From: Aspidiotus rigidus
Taxonomy: Eukaryota > Arthropoda > Insecta > Hemiptera > Diaspididae
Assembly (NCBI GenBank): GCA_035079385.1
Contig: JAVHKY010000008.1
Location: 5,564,001-5,628,000, forward strand
Length of the DNA stretch: 64,000 bases
Reading direction: 5' to 3'
Part shown: positions 1 through 15,483 of the stretch, one piece after another
Layout of the letters: the number at the start of each line of letters is the position of its first letter
Numbering within the stretch: position 1 is the stretch's first letter
The notes under the pieces: generated by a model
Databases searched by the model: none
What the model saw: the letters and a program-made list of their open reading frames with translations, nothing else
What the model was told of the DNA's origin: nothing
Translations under genes and position numbers: made by a program

Positions 1-235
1 TAGAAAATTTTAATTACAATTGCATCGGCAGACAACAAGGACTGAAAATTCGATATACTGCAGCACATCATTACTATTAACAGAAATTAATACCTAAGTT
101 TGCAACAGCGTAAAACTGCGGTTTTTTCATTTATATTTTTTTAGCAATAGTAAGTGAAAGACTGTTCCATCGTACGCGTAGACATTTTCAGTGTTGTAAA
201 ATGAAATTTATGCTTGGACTTTGGAAAAAACAAAA

Positions 236-3200
236 ATGACGATAAAATCGGTTCGAGAAATGTGGCGCGATCGTCCTACAATTTACTGGTTGTACTACCT
301 TGCTGGTGGGATATACGCGTCCAAGGAATTTTCGAAACGCGTCAAATATTTTTATTTTTCAATTTGCGTACTAATTTTGTTCTTAAACTTTTCATGGATA
401 ATTGGGTGCCTAGTTACTGTTGAATCATCTATCTCGCGTAACACTATGATAACTTCTTTGGTTTTACCATTAGCTTCAATTGGCATATTCATTTTTGTTC
501 ATCCCATCGTAATTTATATGCACCATGAGTTTGAAGAGGTATTGGACTTCATATGTACGAGAAGAAAGAAAGATCTCGTCAAGAATCGATATAAACTCAT
601 TGCATTGAAACCTGTGAATGCAACCAAAGACAGTTTCTCTCTCGCAAGAACAATACTTTGTAACACAATCCTTTATTGGGCCGTTCCATTTCTGAGTATC
701 TTATTTAATTACAAAGAAGAGAGTTCTTTTCGCAACTTTGAGTACCATATAATTGGAACACTGTACATGGATCGTATTGATACAGTTGGTAGATATTGCG
801 TAGCCTACGTTTTGGAAATTTTGCTCCTCAGCTTCTCTACAATTTTTGGAGTCAATGAAATAATTTTTGTTAATATGATTGCTTGCGAACTGAACAACGC
901 TGTCATTGATCTTTGCGGACGGATCCAGAGAACCAGCCTCAAATACGAGGTTGACTTTGGCCTGTACTCCAGTAATATAAAACTCGTCAAAGAGTTTGAT
1001 CGAGACTTAACATTCTTCATCAGGGAATGTCAAATTTTGCTTGAGTAAGTGAGAATGTGATGTTCGTTCTGATCCCTCAAAAAGACGCTTAATTGAAGAC
1101 CGCCCATATTCTATCTTTTAGCATATTTGAGTCAATACGTCCATTTATACAGATTTTCACATCAATTAGCGTACCCTTGACTTTTTTTGTCGCTACAAGT
1201 CAATTTTATATTCTACTTGTATTCACCAAGGTATGTATATCTAAGCTATTGCGTTATACGTATTTACCCACAGGATAATGTTTCTGGGTCTCATCTTAGT
1301 ACGCATTTTCTTGCTATAAGAATCTTGGTTATAAGGTAACAACAAAATGAAATGTCTTGATGTGGCAATTATAATATTGCACGATATTGTATGGGCCAAA
1401 ACCAATTGAACTTTATTGTTGATTGATCTAGAAGTATTGTTGTAGTGAAAACAGTTGTCTTTAAGTCACCTCTCAGTGTGTGAAGCGTTGTAGAAATGAG
1501 TTTGTACGACGAACTTGTTTGTTATAGGTATACCTAGATGAAAAGAGCATTTTTTTAATTATTTCAAAGTATATTATATTTACTTTACAATCAAGTATAA
1601 TAATTTATTTATTAAATTTTATTTAATAAATTATTATTTTTTTCAAATTATTTTATAAATAAATGAATAATAGTTTAAATATTAAAATTTATAAATATAA
1701 TTTTTATTAATGAAAATCTTGATGCAAAAAGAAATTAAAATAATTAATATCATGTATAGAATAAAATATCGTATTATACGCGGGCGTTCAGTGACACACT
1801 TACTTTATATTATAACTTGTGCAATTTACTTCATTCCTCTTCGATTCTTTCCGTAAACTATCGCACAGGTATAAATAATCGTTCACTTTACGCCCTTGTA
1901 TAAAGAATAGTATATTACGTATCAGTGGCGGAAAGGAAGCAATTCCCGAGTACGCAGTTTGCGATGTTTTAATGCAAGATGGGAGGAAAGGTTCTGTGCA
2001 CTTTGCATTGGCAGCACTGCACTGTCACGCTAGCACAAGATTCAACGACTGTAGTTGCGCGCATAATAATGACTATAATCAAATAGAATTAATCCTTCCT
2101 TCTAAATTACGGCACATACTGATAACAAAGGGGAAAAAATAAATTATCCAAAAAGAACAAATTCATTAAATCATAATCAAACTACATGCATTAGGATGTA
2201 AGGCTGCAGCGGTCGAGTGGTTAGAGTAGTGGCTTCATGCGCAGATGACACAAGTTTACGAAGTCAGACTGAAGCACACAGGAGAGGGAATGGCAGATAC
2301 CGGTAGAAGTGGGGACATACACGGCACTGAGCTGGAAAGTACTTTAATGCAAGATGGTCGGAAAGGCTGTGTTTCCGCGGAGGTGTTTGTAGTGGAAAGC
2401 GCGTCTTTTCTGCTTGATGAAAAAAAAATAGTATATTTCATTGAGTGACAAGTTCAGTGTAGTTGCGACGCGAGTCGAAGACGAGCGGAGCAAGCCGAAC
2501 GAGTCACTCGAGTCGCTTTGCTCCTTGTCTGGGAAGATTTTTTTCATAACGACGGCTACAAGTGTGCGTTTTTTGTTTTGTCCTCAACTCGTCACCCGGT
2601 CGCCGACTCGCCGTTGCACGCAATTTCTCCTGCTGCTAACATAGAACATTATCACCCACTATTGGTATGGAGCAATGCGGCGCAGCTGGTAGTGCAACGG
2701 CTTGCAAAGTCAGGAGTGCGTAGTTCGAGCCCCGATCGCGGAGACAAAAAAAAAATAATAAAGAGAAAATGGCCGTCGAGAATGGAGCGGGCAGAAAAGT
2801 GTGAAGTCAGGGTGGTAATGTAGCAAGCGGGCGGTAAAATGAGAGAAGACGATAGAAAAGTAAATAGACGACCTGCAAAGTAGATGAGTTCTCAAACAGC
2901 TACTTTCGAACCTAAAATCGACCAACAAAAAACGCACTTTCCTAGCAGGAGTTATAAAAAGTACTTTCCGACTCAGTGGCGCCGTGTATGTCCCCACTTC
3001 TACCAGTACCTGCCATTCCCTCTCCTGTGTACTTCAGTCTGACTTTGTGTTGTTTGATTTGTCGTTGCTGGGATTTGAACTCGTGTCATCTGCGCGTGAA
3101 GCCACTACTCTACCACTCGACCGCTGCAGCCTTACATCCTAATGCATGTAATTTGATTATAGTCATTATTATGCGCGCGACTACAGTCGTTGAATCTCGT

Positions 3201-4464
3201 GCTAGCGTGACAGTGCAGTGCTGCCAATGCAAAGTGCACAGAACCTTTCCTCCCATCTTGCATTAAACCATTGTACGTATCAGTGCTGGAAGGGAACCAA
3301 TTCCTTTCCGCCACTGATGTGTAATATACTATTCCACACCACCGCCCCGTCCAGGTGGGGAAAGTACTTTCCAGCACAGCAACGAATTTTTTTTTTTCAT
3401 CAAGCAGAAAGGACGCGCTTTCCACTACAAAATCCTCCGCGGAAACACAGCCTTTCCAACCATCTTGCATTATAATACTTTTAATCTCAATTCAATTCAG
3501 TTTTGGATAGGAAAAACACAAGAACATAATGAATTTTTCCTTTATTCCAAAGTCTAAAAACTCTCAAAAAGGATTTTGAAATAAAAGAAAAATTTGTTAC
3601 GTTCTTGTGTTCCCCCTATCCAAAACTGCTTACAATGGAATGTAGTTTTGAGGAATCCATCCAATTATCTATTCAAGTCGACGAGTTCTTGGTGTGTCAA
3701 GTTATACTTTTAAACATAGATTGATATTGGACTGTAGAAGGTTTTTATTCTGAAATTTTTTTAAAAAGCAAACTAAGGAGGTGTAATCAAGTTTCAGACT
3801 TGTGATGCCTTAGCTTATGGCTTGGAAAAGTTACCCTTGTTCAACGAACTTTAAAGAGTACAGGAGGGATTTTTTCTATCTTGACGATGAGCTTTAATAT
3901 ACACAAACCAGAAAGAAGTCCAAAGTTTCCAAAATTTCATGGATAATCTTTTATTACAGAGTTCTTGACACTCACTTCAAAATAAAGTTCAGTTCTAAAA
4001 TTTTTCAGGCTCGGTGTGCCCGTCCTTTTCCACATGTGATATTAATAATCTTCTTCTTCCACAGACTCATCTTGATATCGCGCTGCTGATAAGAGTTTTA
4101 ATCATGCTCTACTTTTGTGTTATGTACCTTTACCAACATTGTAAATTTGGAACCGAACTGAATAATATGGTAAATTTATTTAAAACTTTTTTTTTTTTTT
4201 TTTTTTACGGAAAGGCCTAATAAGTTTTTGCTCTCCCTTTTTATTTTACAGACAGAAGAACTCAGTCATCAAGTTTACAATTTGCCGTGGTATTCTCTCC
4301 CTCCAAGACGTCGAAAAATTGTCTATATTTTTTTGACACAAGTGCAACGTCCTATAATTTTCAAAGGCTTAAATTTATTTTACATCAATGTAGAAATTTT
4401 ACCAAAAGTTTTTCGTCTAGCTTACTCTGTGGCAGTCACATTGATGAGTACTACGCCTCAATAG
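236..4464 (+). CDS. Odorant receptor (7tm_6 family), four exons, complete
   Basis: This is a ligand-binding insect olfactory receptor subunit; the family works in sensory-neuron membranes as a heteromeric cation channel with the co-receptor Orco. I join exons 236-1044, 1122-1230, 4065-4169 and 4252-4464. All junctions are GT-AG and the phases fit (2, 0, 0), giving 411 residues, the usual size for the family. Hydrophobic segments start near residues 38, 76, 135 and 188, and more lie in exons 2 and 3. The last exon shows the family's C-terminal signature: YNLPWYSLPPRRRK, then a hydrophobic segment with FLTQVQRP, and YSVAVTLM just before the stop. I chose the ATG at 236; the frame is open slightly further up but without another ATG. 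Intron 2 (2.8 kb) holds an inverted SINE pair. A decayed paralogue lies at 8100-8200. The family is clear; the ligand and orthologue are unknown. Confidence 0.88.
1915..2440 (+). repeat. tRNA-derived SINE composite, forward copy, inside the receptor intron
   Basis: A tRNA-like head lies at about 2206-2275, with an A-box-like GTCGAGTGGTTAGAG and a degraded B-box region. The opposite-strand copy at 2973-3475 keeps a better B box (GAGTTCAAATCCC). Both copies contain units opening with ATGCAAGATGG followed by GGAAAGG. This copy has about 95 bp of extra sequence at about 2095-2190 compared with its partner. Together the two form an inverted repeat within receptor intron 2. Confidence 0.7.
2677..2746 (+). 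repeat. Second tRNA-like SINE head
   Basis: The segment has an A-box-like stretch (GCGCAGCTGGTAGTGC) and a B box (AGTTCGAGCCCC) at tRNA spacing, followed by an A-rich run. The first bases do not pair convincingly with the last, so I call it a tRNA-derived SINE head in the loop between the two inverted SINE copies, not a functional tRNA gene. Confidence 0.55.
2973..3475 (-). repeat. tRNA-derived SINE composite, reverse copy
   Basis: Read on the minus strand this repeats the 1915-2440 copy: the ATGCAAGATGG unit, the tRNA-like head at about 3060-3130 with an intact B box, and a shared segment ending near AAGTGGGGACATACACGG. It also has a pyrimidine-rich poly-T/poly-A run near 3390-3400. The pair can fold back across a loop of about 530 bp. 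Confidence 0.7.
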
Positions 4465-6240
4465 AATGGGATCTTCCACAGAATTTCCAACCGGCTTCTT
4501 ATAATAAGAGCATCAAAACAATTGTCTTCACAAATATAAAGAAAACTGATACGACCATGAGAGAACTATAGAGAAAATAAATTTGATAATAGTTTGAAAC
4601 CACGTGATATTGTATCTGAATATTGGTAACTGTTTATTGGACTAAATTACAAATTTTAAACCGACTTTTTGTAGAAAAGCGAGTACTATTCACGTCACAA
4701 TCGTAACAGAAGAAGGAGGAAATGAATTTTCTCAACGTTTTAGTGGTCCTAGATTGTTGCTACGTCATTAAAAATAAAATTTCAGGTTTTCGTATATATA
4801 TATATATATATATATACAAATCAAAATTGTCCGCGCTTCTCCTCTGGGACTATTTGTTGCATTTTCTTGAAACTTGAGCAAATTATAGTATCACATCTGA
4901 AGTTGTGCACCTGCAATTTTTTTGACGATGTGATGGTAAGTTCTTAAGATATACCCAATTTAAAAACGAATTTCTCAGCGTTGGTTGTAGATTGTAATTT
5001 ACAGATTCAAAAATTGCAAATGTGAAAATTTGGCGCTGATACAATGATTGCTTTGTAAGAAGAACTAATTTGAGGAAATTTGCAAATCCAATATTTTGTT
5101 GTATTACAGTATTACACCTTTGGTAGTCAGCGCTTACGTCATGAAAAGCGATCAAGGGTAACCTTTGATTGTAGATTGTCCGTGTATGTTGTAGCATGGT
5201 AGTGTGATCAATTTTTTGGGTTACCTCTTCATACACATAAGGATATGTTCGTTTGTGTTGGGTTTTCATGAATGAACATTGTGTGTTAGTGTAGAATATT
5301 AGAGCAGCAATAAAGTGATGAAGGAGGTACAATCACGTAACTGCTTGTACCTCCTCCAATGTTTTATAATAATTAAGATTAGGGCTCATACACATGAGGA
5401 GACCATTCAATTCATTAGTGCAACATATAATGAATAAATTAATAAAAAAATCTAATTTCACTAATATTATTACAATTTGAATATCTTGACAATCATAATT
5501 ATTATAAATTATTAACCCAATACATAAAAACAATATTGATTTAAATATAGCATGAATAATAACATAATTAAAATATATAAATATATTTAATTCATAAAAA
5601 AAATTATTGAACTTGAATTATTTATTGTTGATGAAAGTATCCATTTTCTTATGTCAAAAAAAGTATGTATTTAAATTCTATAATAAAGAATCCTAATTAT
5701 TAAATAATATTCAATTCATTTTAAATTTAAAAAATTTAAATATCAAAAAATAAAATATACTCGAAGTGTAACTAAAATTGATGAATGAACTAAAGAAGAA
5801 ATAGGTAAGAGAGCAATTATTACTTTAGTCAATCATAAATTTAAGGGAAATTGTGGTCTTTTTATAAAAAAACAAAATGTAAAGAAACAATTAACGTTAT
5901 ATTTAAAATCTCATAATGAATTATTTTCAGAAGAAAAAAAAAAAAAAAAAAAGTTATTAAAATTAAAATATCGCCTAATCGATTGAATAATGTAACTAAA
6001 ATTCTTATTTTATAATAATATAATTATTGTAAAAACAAATGATATTATGATTAAGTATAAATAATGATTATTATTTAAATGAATAAAATTCTGATATAAT
6101 TGAAATTCTAATTATTAATACCTACTATGATTATAAAGTAAAAATTAAAAAAAAATTTATAAATACAAAAATATGATATTCTGGTTTGATTATAATAATT
6201 TTATCAATAATAAGTTCGTATCCGTTAATTATAATATTTT
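4465..6240. other. Intergenic, strongly AT-rich; no convincing gene
   Basis: It holds a (TA)n run at about 4793-4816, a perfect 10-bp hairpin (GGAGGTACAA / TTGTACCTCC) at about 5323-5354, and a long stretch of about 85 percent A+T from 5500 on. Within that stretch, 5762-5950 reads as a Lys/Ile-rich frame with one in-frame TGA (TKIDE-stop-TKEEIGKRAIIT). I see no start, splice pattern or recognised domain. Confidence 0.5.
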
Positions 6241-6560
6241 AACAGGTAATCTGTTCTATGGGGGGCTTAGGTGAAGAATTTGCTGAGTGCCTTTCAACCA
6301 AAAACTTGGGAGAATTTTGACTCTCCCTATAGTATACATATAATAGGAGTGGGACTTGGAAAAATTTTGAGTCTCGCTTGTGTATGTATATGATAGGATA
6401 GGGTTTGAAAAAGTTTCAATAATTTTTTTGAAGTTCCCCTGCTATTATATATAGCACCAAAGTCCAAGCCTGTGACGTTACAATTTGATGAAGTCATAAG
6501 TCAACCTTGTGACGTCACAATCTACATTTTTCAGATCCCACGTGCGGCATGAAACAGGTT
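6241..6560 (+). mobile_element. Degenerate DINE-like (Helentron-associated) element
   Basis: The left end is a diverged form of the family-1 terminus (AACAGGTAATCTGTTCTATG followed by GGGG). The inverted copy near the right end reads CATGAAACAGGTTCCTGT. The core has diverged 45-bp-type units (ACTTGGAAAAATTTTGA). No clean terminal hairpin is left. The following 390 bp (6561-6950) contain nothing I can assign. Confidence 0.55.
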
Positions 6561-6950
6561 CCTGTCACCTCTCATTTATCTTCCTCTCTGTTTGCAAATG
6601 CCCTCTTCTGATGATACTAGGCATAAACTAGGTTTAGGTCCTAATAATCCGGAGTACTGTATGCCTTCTAATGAACTATGACGTCATTAGCTGTGGTGAC
6701 TCCATCAACAGTGAAATTTGCGAGTTCAATCCACCTCCTCTTATCCTGATAATCTGTAAGTGGTCTGGTATAGGTTTTTATACTGCTGTACGTTAGGCTT
6801 ATATTTTATCTAGTTTCATGAATGCCATCAATAGTAGCTCTAGAATAGTTTTATGTTTACAGTCTCCGTCCCCGTGAACTTGATAGCTCAACTTACTGTT
6901 CACCACGTCTATATTAAGCGTTGTTTAGCTCTGTCAGAAACTTTTTTTTA

Positions 6951-7325
6951 AACAGGGAACCTGTTTTATGGGGGGCTTTTTGAGAAATTCGCCGTGCGCC
7001 GTGTGTCGTGTGTCGTCCGCCGTCCAGCAAAAAACTTGGAAAAATTTCGACTCTCGAGCTATATAATTATGATAGGAGGGGGACTTGGAAATATTTCGAC
7101 TATCAAGCTATAGATGAAATGGGAGGGACTTAGGGGTGATAGCTCGAGATTCGAGAAAAATTTATACACTCAAACTGTATTATACTAGGCTTATAGTAGG
7201 ACTAGGCCTTCTTTATACTAGCTTTATCTAGGTCCGGGCTTCCTTAAATTTTCAATACCAAATTCCATTTCACTCATAAAACAGGTTCCCTGCGTTCCTC
7301 GTTTAACTTCGTTAAGGAAGCCGTC
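6951..7325 (+). mobile_element. DINE-like element, family 1
   Basis: It starts after a T-run with the self-palindromic end AACAGGGAACCTGTTTTATG and a G-run, followed by repeated GCCGT/GTCGT-type units and two minisatellite-like units. The right side has the inverted end (CATAAAACAGGTTCCCT), then the hairpin GTTTAACTTCGTTAAG, then GGAAGCCGTC, then T's. The order of parts matches Drosophila DINE-1/INE-1. It has no coding capacity. The next 340 bp (7326-7668) hold no recognisable gene. Confidence 0.7.
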
Positions 7326-7668
7326 TTTTTCGTTCCTTAGGGTGCTCTTGTGGCCGGATACCCAGATGAAGATTATCAAAATGGAGTTGTCATAGAGCCA
7401 TAAAAGGTAGCAATGAGAATGTGAATACAATTTATGAGTGGAAGAAGAGAAGAGTGGCTGGGGATAAAATCCAATGATGCTAGGGAATTGGAAATGATCA
7501 AGAATGAATTAGAGGGAAGAGAGATGGTAAGGTTGTGGGAGTCTTATTGAGAGAACAATTTATAGAATAAGTTGGAGTGCTGTAGACAAGATTTAAGCGC
7601 AATGCTTGATTGCAGGCAGAGGTGAAACGACGTGTGTTCCTTAAGCGGCTGCGTAAGCATTTTAAAAG

Positions 7669-7730
7669 GGAACCTGTTTTATGGGGGGCTTTTTGAGAAA
7701 TTTTTTGTTGTTTTCGTCATTTTTTTTTCG
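7669..7730 (+). mobile_element. Left-end fragment of family-1 DINE-like element
   Basis: Only the terminal AAGGGAACCTGTTTTATGG and the adjoining G-run and TTTTTGAGAAAT are present; the sequence then departs from the family. Confidence 0.6.
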
Positions 7731-8099
7731 ATAAATTGTTGGTAGCAATACCGGCATATTTTTGGACTAGAAGCCAAAATTTCTATACCAAATAGAACCA
7801 GGAAACGAATTTTTCCTCTTATTCAGATATGAAGTTTTAACGAAGTGACACAATGCAATTTTTTACCTGCTTCAAAATGCATCATGTAATTAAATTTTCA
7901 GAGAAAAATACCATGTAAATACCAATTATAGTTCCGTTTATAATTTTAGCAGAAACTCTCTTCGAAAACCAACAAAAAAATAATAAACTCGTAAAATAGC
8001 GGTGTTCTATTATTGATACTAACTACAAGCGTAGAAGACTACTGTATAATATACGAGCACAGGTTTCAGTATTGGAAGATAATTCGTTGCCACTTAAAA

Positions 8100-8200
8100 G
8101 AATGAAAATGACGGTAGAATTGGTTCGAGAAATGTAGCGCGATCGTCCACTAATTTATTGGTTGTACTAATTTTTTGGTGGAATATGCCCGTCCTGAATT
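8100..8200 (+). pseudogene. Odorant receptor exon-1 fragment (tandem paralogue, dead)
   Basis: This 100-bp stretch aligns by eye with the start of the intact receptor (236-330): ATGACGGTAGAATTGGTTCG against ATGACGATAAAATCGGTTCG, followed by GAAATG, GCGCGATCGTCC and TATTGGTTGTACTA in the same order and spacing. Two nonsense codons interrupt it: TGG of the intact copy is TAG here, and a TAA follows TGGTTGTAC. Similarity stops near 8200, shortly before a PLE insertion at 8274. No later receptor exons were found, so it is a truncated tandem duplicate. Confidence 0.75.
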
Positions 8201-8273
8201 CATTGAGGCTTCGAAAAGGTCTTCCAAGTTCACATGAGGGGTTCACCCCGATAAAAGAACAATGGGATTTGGT

Positions 8274-9055
8274 AGAATTGATCCGGTCCTCAAGTTTACG
8301 GTCGGACATATCGAAGGAAAGCTCCACAATACTTGAAAAAGTAAACTGGAGGACAATTTGCAAGAACCGCAGAAAATAAAAATAAAGGAAGCTGCGAGCG
8401 CGCTTTCGGTTAAACAACCATTCTCAAGCGTAAATAAAAAGCGACTCGACGAGATGGGAAAAGAGAACAATCACAAGGACGGAGAGAAGAAATCATGATT
8501 GAACTAGCGAAGTATGAGACTGTGAGTCATACTCGTAAACTAGCTCGACTAACCCGTCGTCCGGAATGTACCTGTTGAGTAGATTTATGCTATTAAGATG
8601 ACGAATAATTTCAATGTTTTCCAGAGCACGGCGTTTGAAGTAAGCCTACTCTCTGTGGAGGCGGGTTTCTGACCCCTCCATGAAACCATGACCACTAGTT
8701 AGAAGGTGGTCAGCAAATGCAGATTCGCCCAAATGCCTTTTTTCCCAATCTTTTAGGTGTTCAGCCACTCTAATTTTAATTTGACGACTAGCTCGGCGTT
8801 TGAAGTAAGCCTTCTCTCTGTGGAGGAGAGTTTCTGACCCCTCCTTGAAACCATGACCACTAGTTATAAGGTGGTCAGCAAATGCGGATTCGCCCAAATG
8901 CCTTTTTTCCCAATCTTTTAGGTGTTCAGCCACTCTAATTTTAAATTGACGACTAGATTCACGGCGTTTGAAGTAAGCCTTCTCTCTTTATTTTCTGTGG
9001 TTCTTGCAAATTGCCCTCCAGTCTACTTTTCAAGTATTGTGGAGCTTTCCTTCGA
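8274..9055 (-). mobile_element. Penelope-like element fragment with inverted ends and a 13-bp target duplication
   Basis: On the minus strand it holds the 3' untranslated end, the C-terminal codons (ending near RYIPDEELVELVYEYDS in sister copies) and part of the GIY-YIG endonuclease region. A segment of about 160 bp is duplicated in tandem: the protein unit beginning AEHLKDWEKRHLGESAFAD occurs twice at 8646-8933. At 8985-9055 the 3' untranslated end recurs in the opposite orientation. The element lies between two copies of AATGGGATTTGGT at 8261-8273 and 9056-9068, which I read as the target-site duplication. It is non-functional. Confidence 0.8.
8396..8432 (-). ncRNA. Hammerhead-like motif at PLE 3' end
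   Basis: On the minus strand: GGTT-GTTT-AACC stem, then GAAA, then the self-complementary GCGC. It is one of the repeated 3'-end motifs of the PLE family here (see also 44227, 47105, 54553 and 62374). Folding and activity are untested. Confidence 0.35.
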
Positions 9056-9068
9056 AATGGGATTTGGT

Positions 9069-10299
9069 CCTAACTCTCACGCTGGGAAATAACGCGGGAT
9101 AAAGCCAACACCATTATCCCAAGAGTCTCCTACCACCATCCCAGGCACAACTTGGCGGGAATTTAGAACTACAATGCTCAGACGAGGATGAACCAGAAAG
9201 ACTTACCTACATCTTTTCACAGTACGCAAGAATGACCTGAGAAAAAATTTTGTCCATAATCTTTGGCCGGATGAGTCCCTAATTTCTTATTTTTCGAAAT
9301 ACTTCCCCTAATCATCGATTATATACGAGCACACGACTACACGAGTTCATTTCTACACCTAATGAAGTTACTTAATGATTGCGAAAGAATGATGAAGAAT
9401 TCTCGTATTTTATACTTAAACAAAATATGCGAACCCGTTCCTTGTCGTCTAACATGTTAAGATGTTGAAAAGTCTATCGAGTACGCCCCAAAGACATAAA
9501 AATCTCGAAATAATGCGCGCATAATCGTTGACAATCTGCCAGGCTTCTTACGATCGGTCATCAGTGCAGGAATTCTTATGATCGCGGACCACCTAGCTGT
9601 CAAGCAAAGTAAACAAATTGACAAGCCGAGAACTCCCATCACGAATACGCTCCGACCGAGGGGATGTACGCGCAAGGTTGCGACCACACGTCCACAGCTG
9701 TACATATTCCCTCGCCTGCACCGGAATTACGTTTTTAAGGTGCTCTACCTCTTGTACCTACTTCATTAATCAGATCGAAAATTCACGTGTTTTCAACCAG
9801 ACTATATGACGACGACGACGTTTAGAATTAGGTCTAAATAACGCAGCGTAAGAGATGCGAGCCTACGAGTAAATTAATTACTATTTTCACACGTCACTCG
9901 AATAACTTATCGAATTTGTAGATATGCTATATGTCGTATAAACTAACCTAAGCGAGCCAAACACACACTAGCTAATATTATTTATGTAATGCATATTGCG
10001 ACTACGAACTCGAAATTCCCAGCATCGCGCACATTTTTCTTGTTGACATCATTGTTGTTAAAACTTACGAGCTTGGAGAGCGTATGCGACATTTTTAGAG
10101 GAACGCTCGTGTGTTCCTGGAAGAAATATACGCGCTATCATCACCGCGTCATTTCCACCAATCTTTTGACTGCTGAATTGCTCGTAATCGCCATCAGCGT
10201 TGCGTCAGATCATGAATATCGTATCAATTTCGTAGTGAATCTTCTGCGATAGAGGATTAGAAGCTATAGGGACCCATATCGAGGTGATTAGAGGCTAAC
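9069..10299. other. Intergenic; nothing recognised
   Basis: Short frames occur on both strands but none has a domain, splice context or credible start. The segment ends at the TATA box of the next gene. Confidence 0.4.
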
Positions 10300-10308
10300 T
10301 ATATAAAT
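10300..10308 (+). promoter_or_regulatory. TATA box of the His-rich secreted protein gene
   Basis: CTATATAAATG lies about 48 bp before the ATG at 10349. That spacing puts a start site near 10330 and gives a very short leader. The minus-strand neighbour has the same arrangement. Confidence 0.5.
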
Positions 10309-10348
10309 GAGTGTTGGCATTCTGCGAAAAACAGATTACTGAGTTACA

Positions 10349-15370
<5,022 letters not shown>

Positions 15371-15394
15371 TGAAAAAATATTGTTTTTATTAAT

Positions 15395-15435
15395 AAGAAA
15401 ATAAATAATATTATAAAAAAACATTTTTTATTTTA
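15395..15435. terminator. Overlapping polyadenylation signals of two convergent genes
   Basis: AATAAA at about 15400 serves the plus-strand gene ending at 15370. On the minus strand, AATAAA within about 15425-15434 serves the gene ending at 15484. The two transcripts probably end within tens of bases of each other and may overlap. Confidence 0.5.
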
Positions 15436-15483
15436 CATTGGGAGACGATAAATTAGCCCTAACATATTCTATACTTTTCCTCT

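Noticed and set aside
5323..5354. Perfect 10-bp hairpin GGAGGTACAA / TTGTACCTCC
   Set aside because: Too short to separate from chance and with no supporting context; noted only within the intergenic entry.
9989..10252. 87-codon frame with hydrophobic stretch
   Set aside because: No domain, no splice or promoter context, and codons typical of noncoding sequence; the nearby TATA box fits the ATG at 10349 better.
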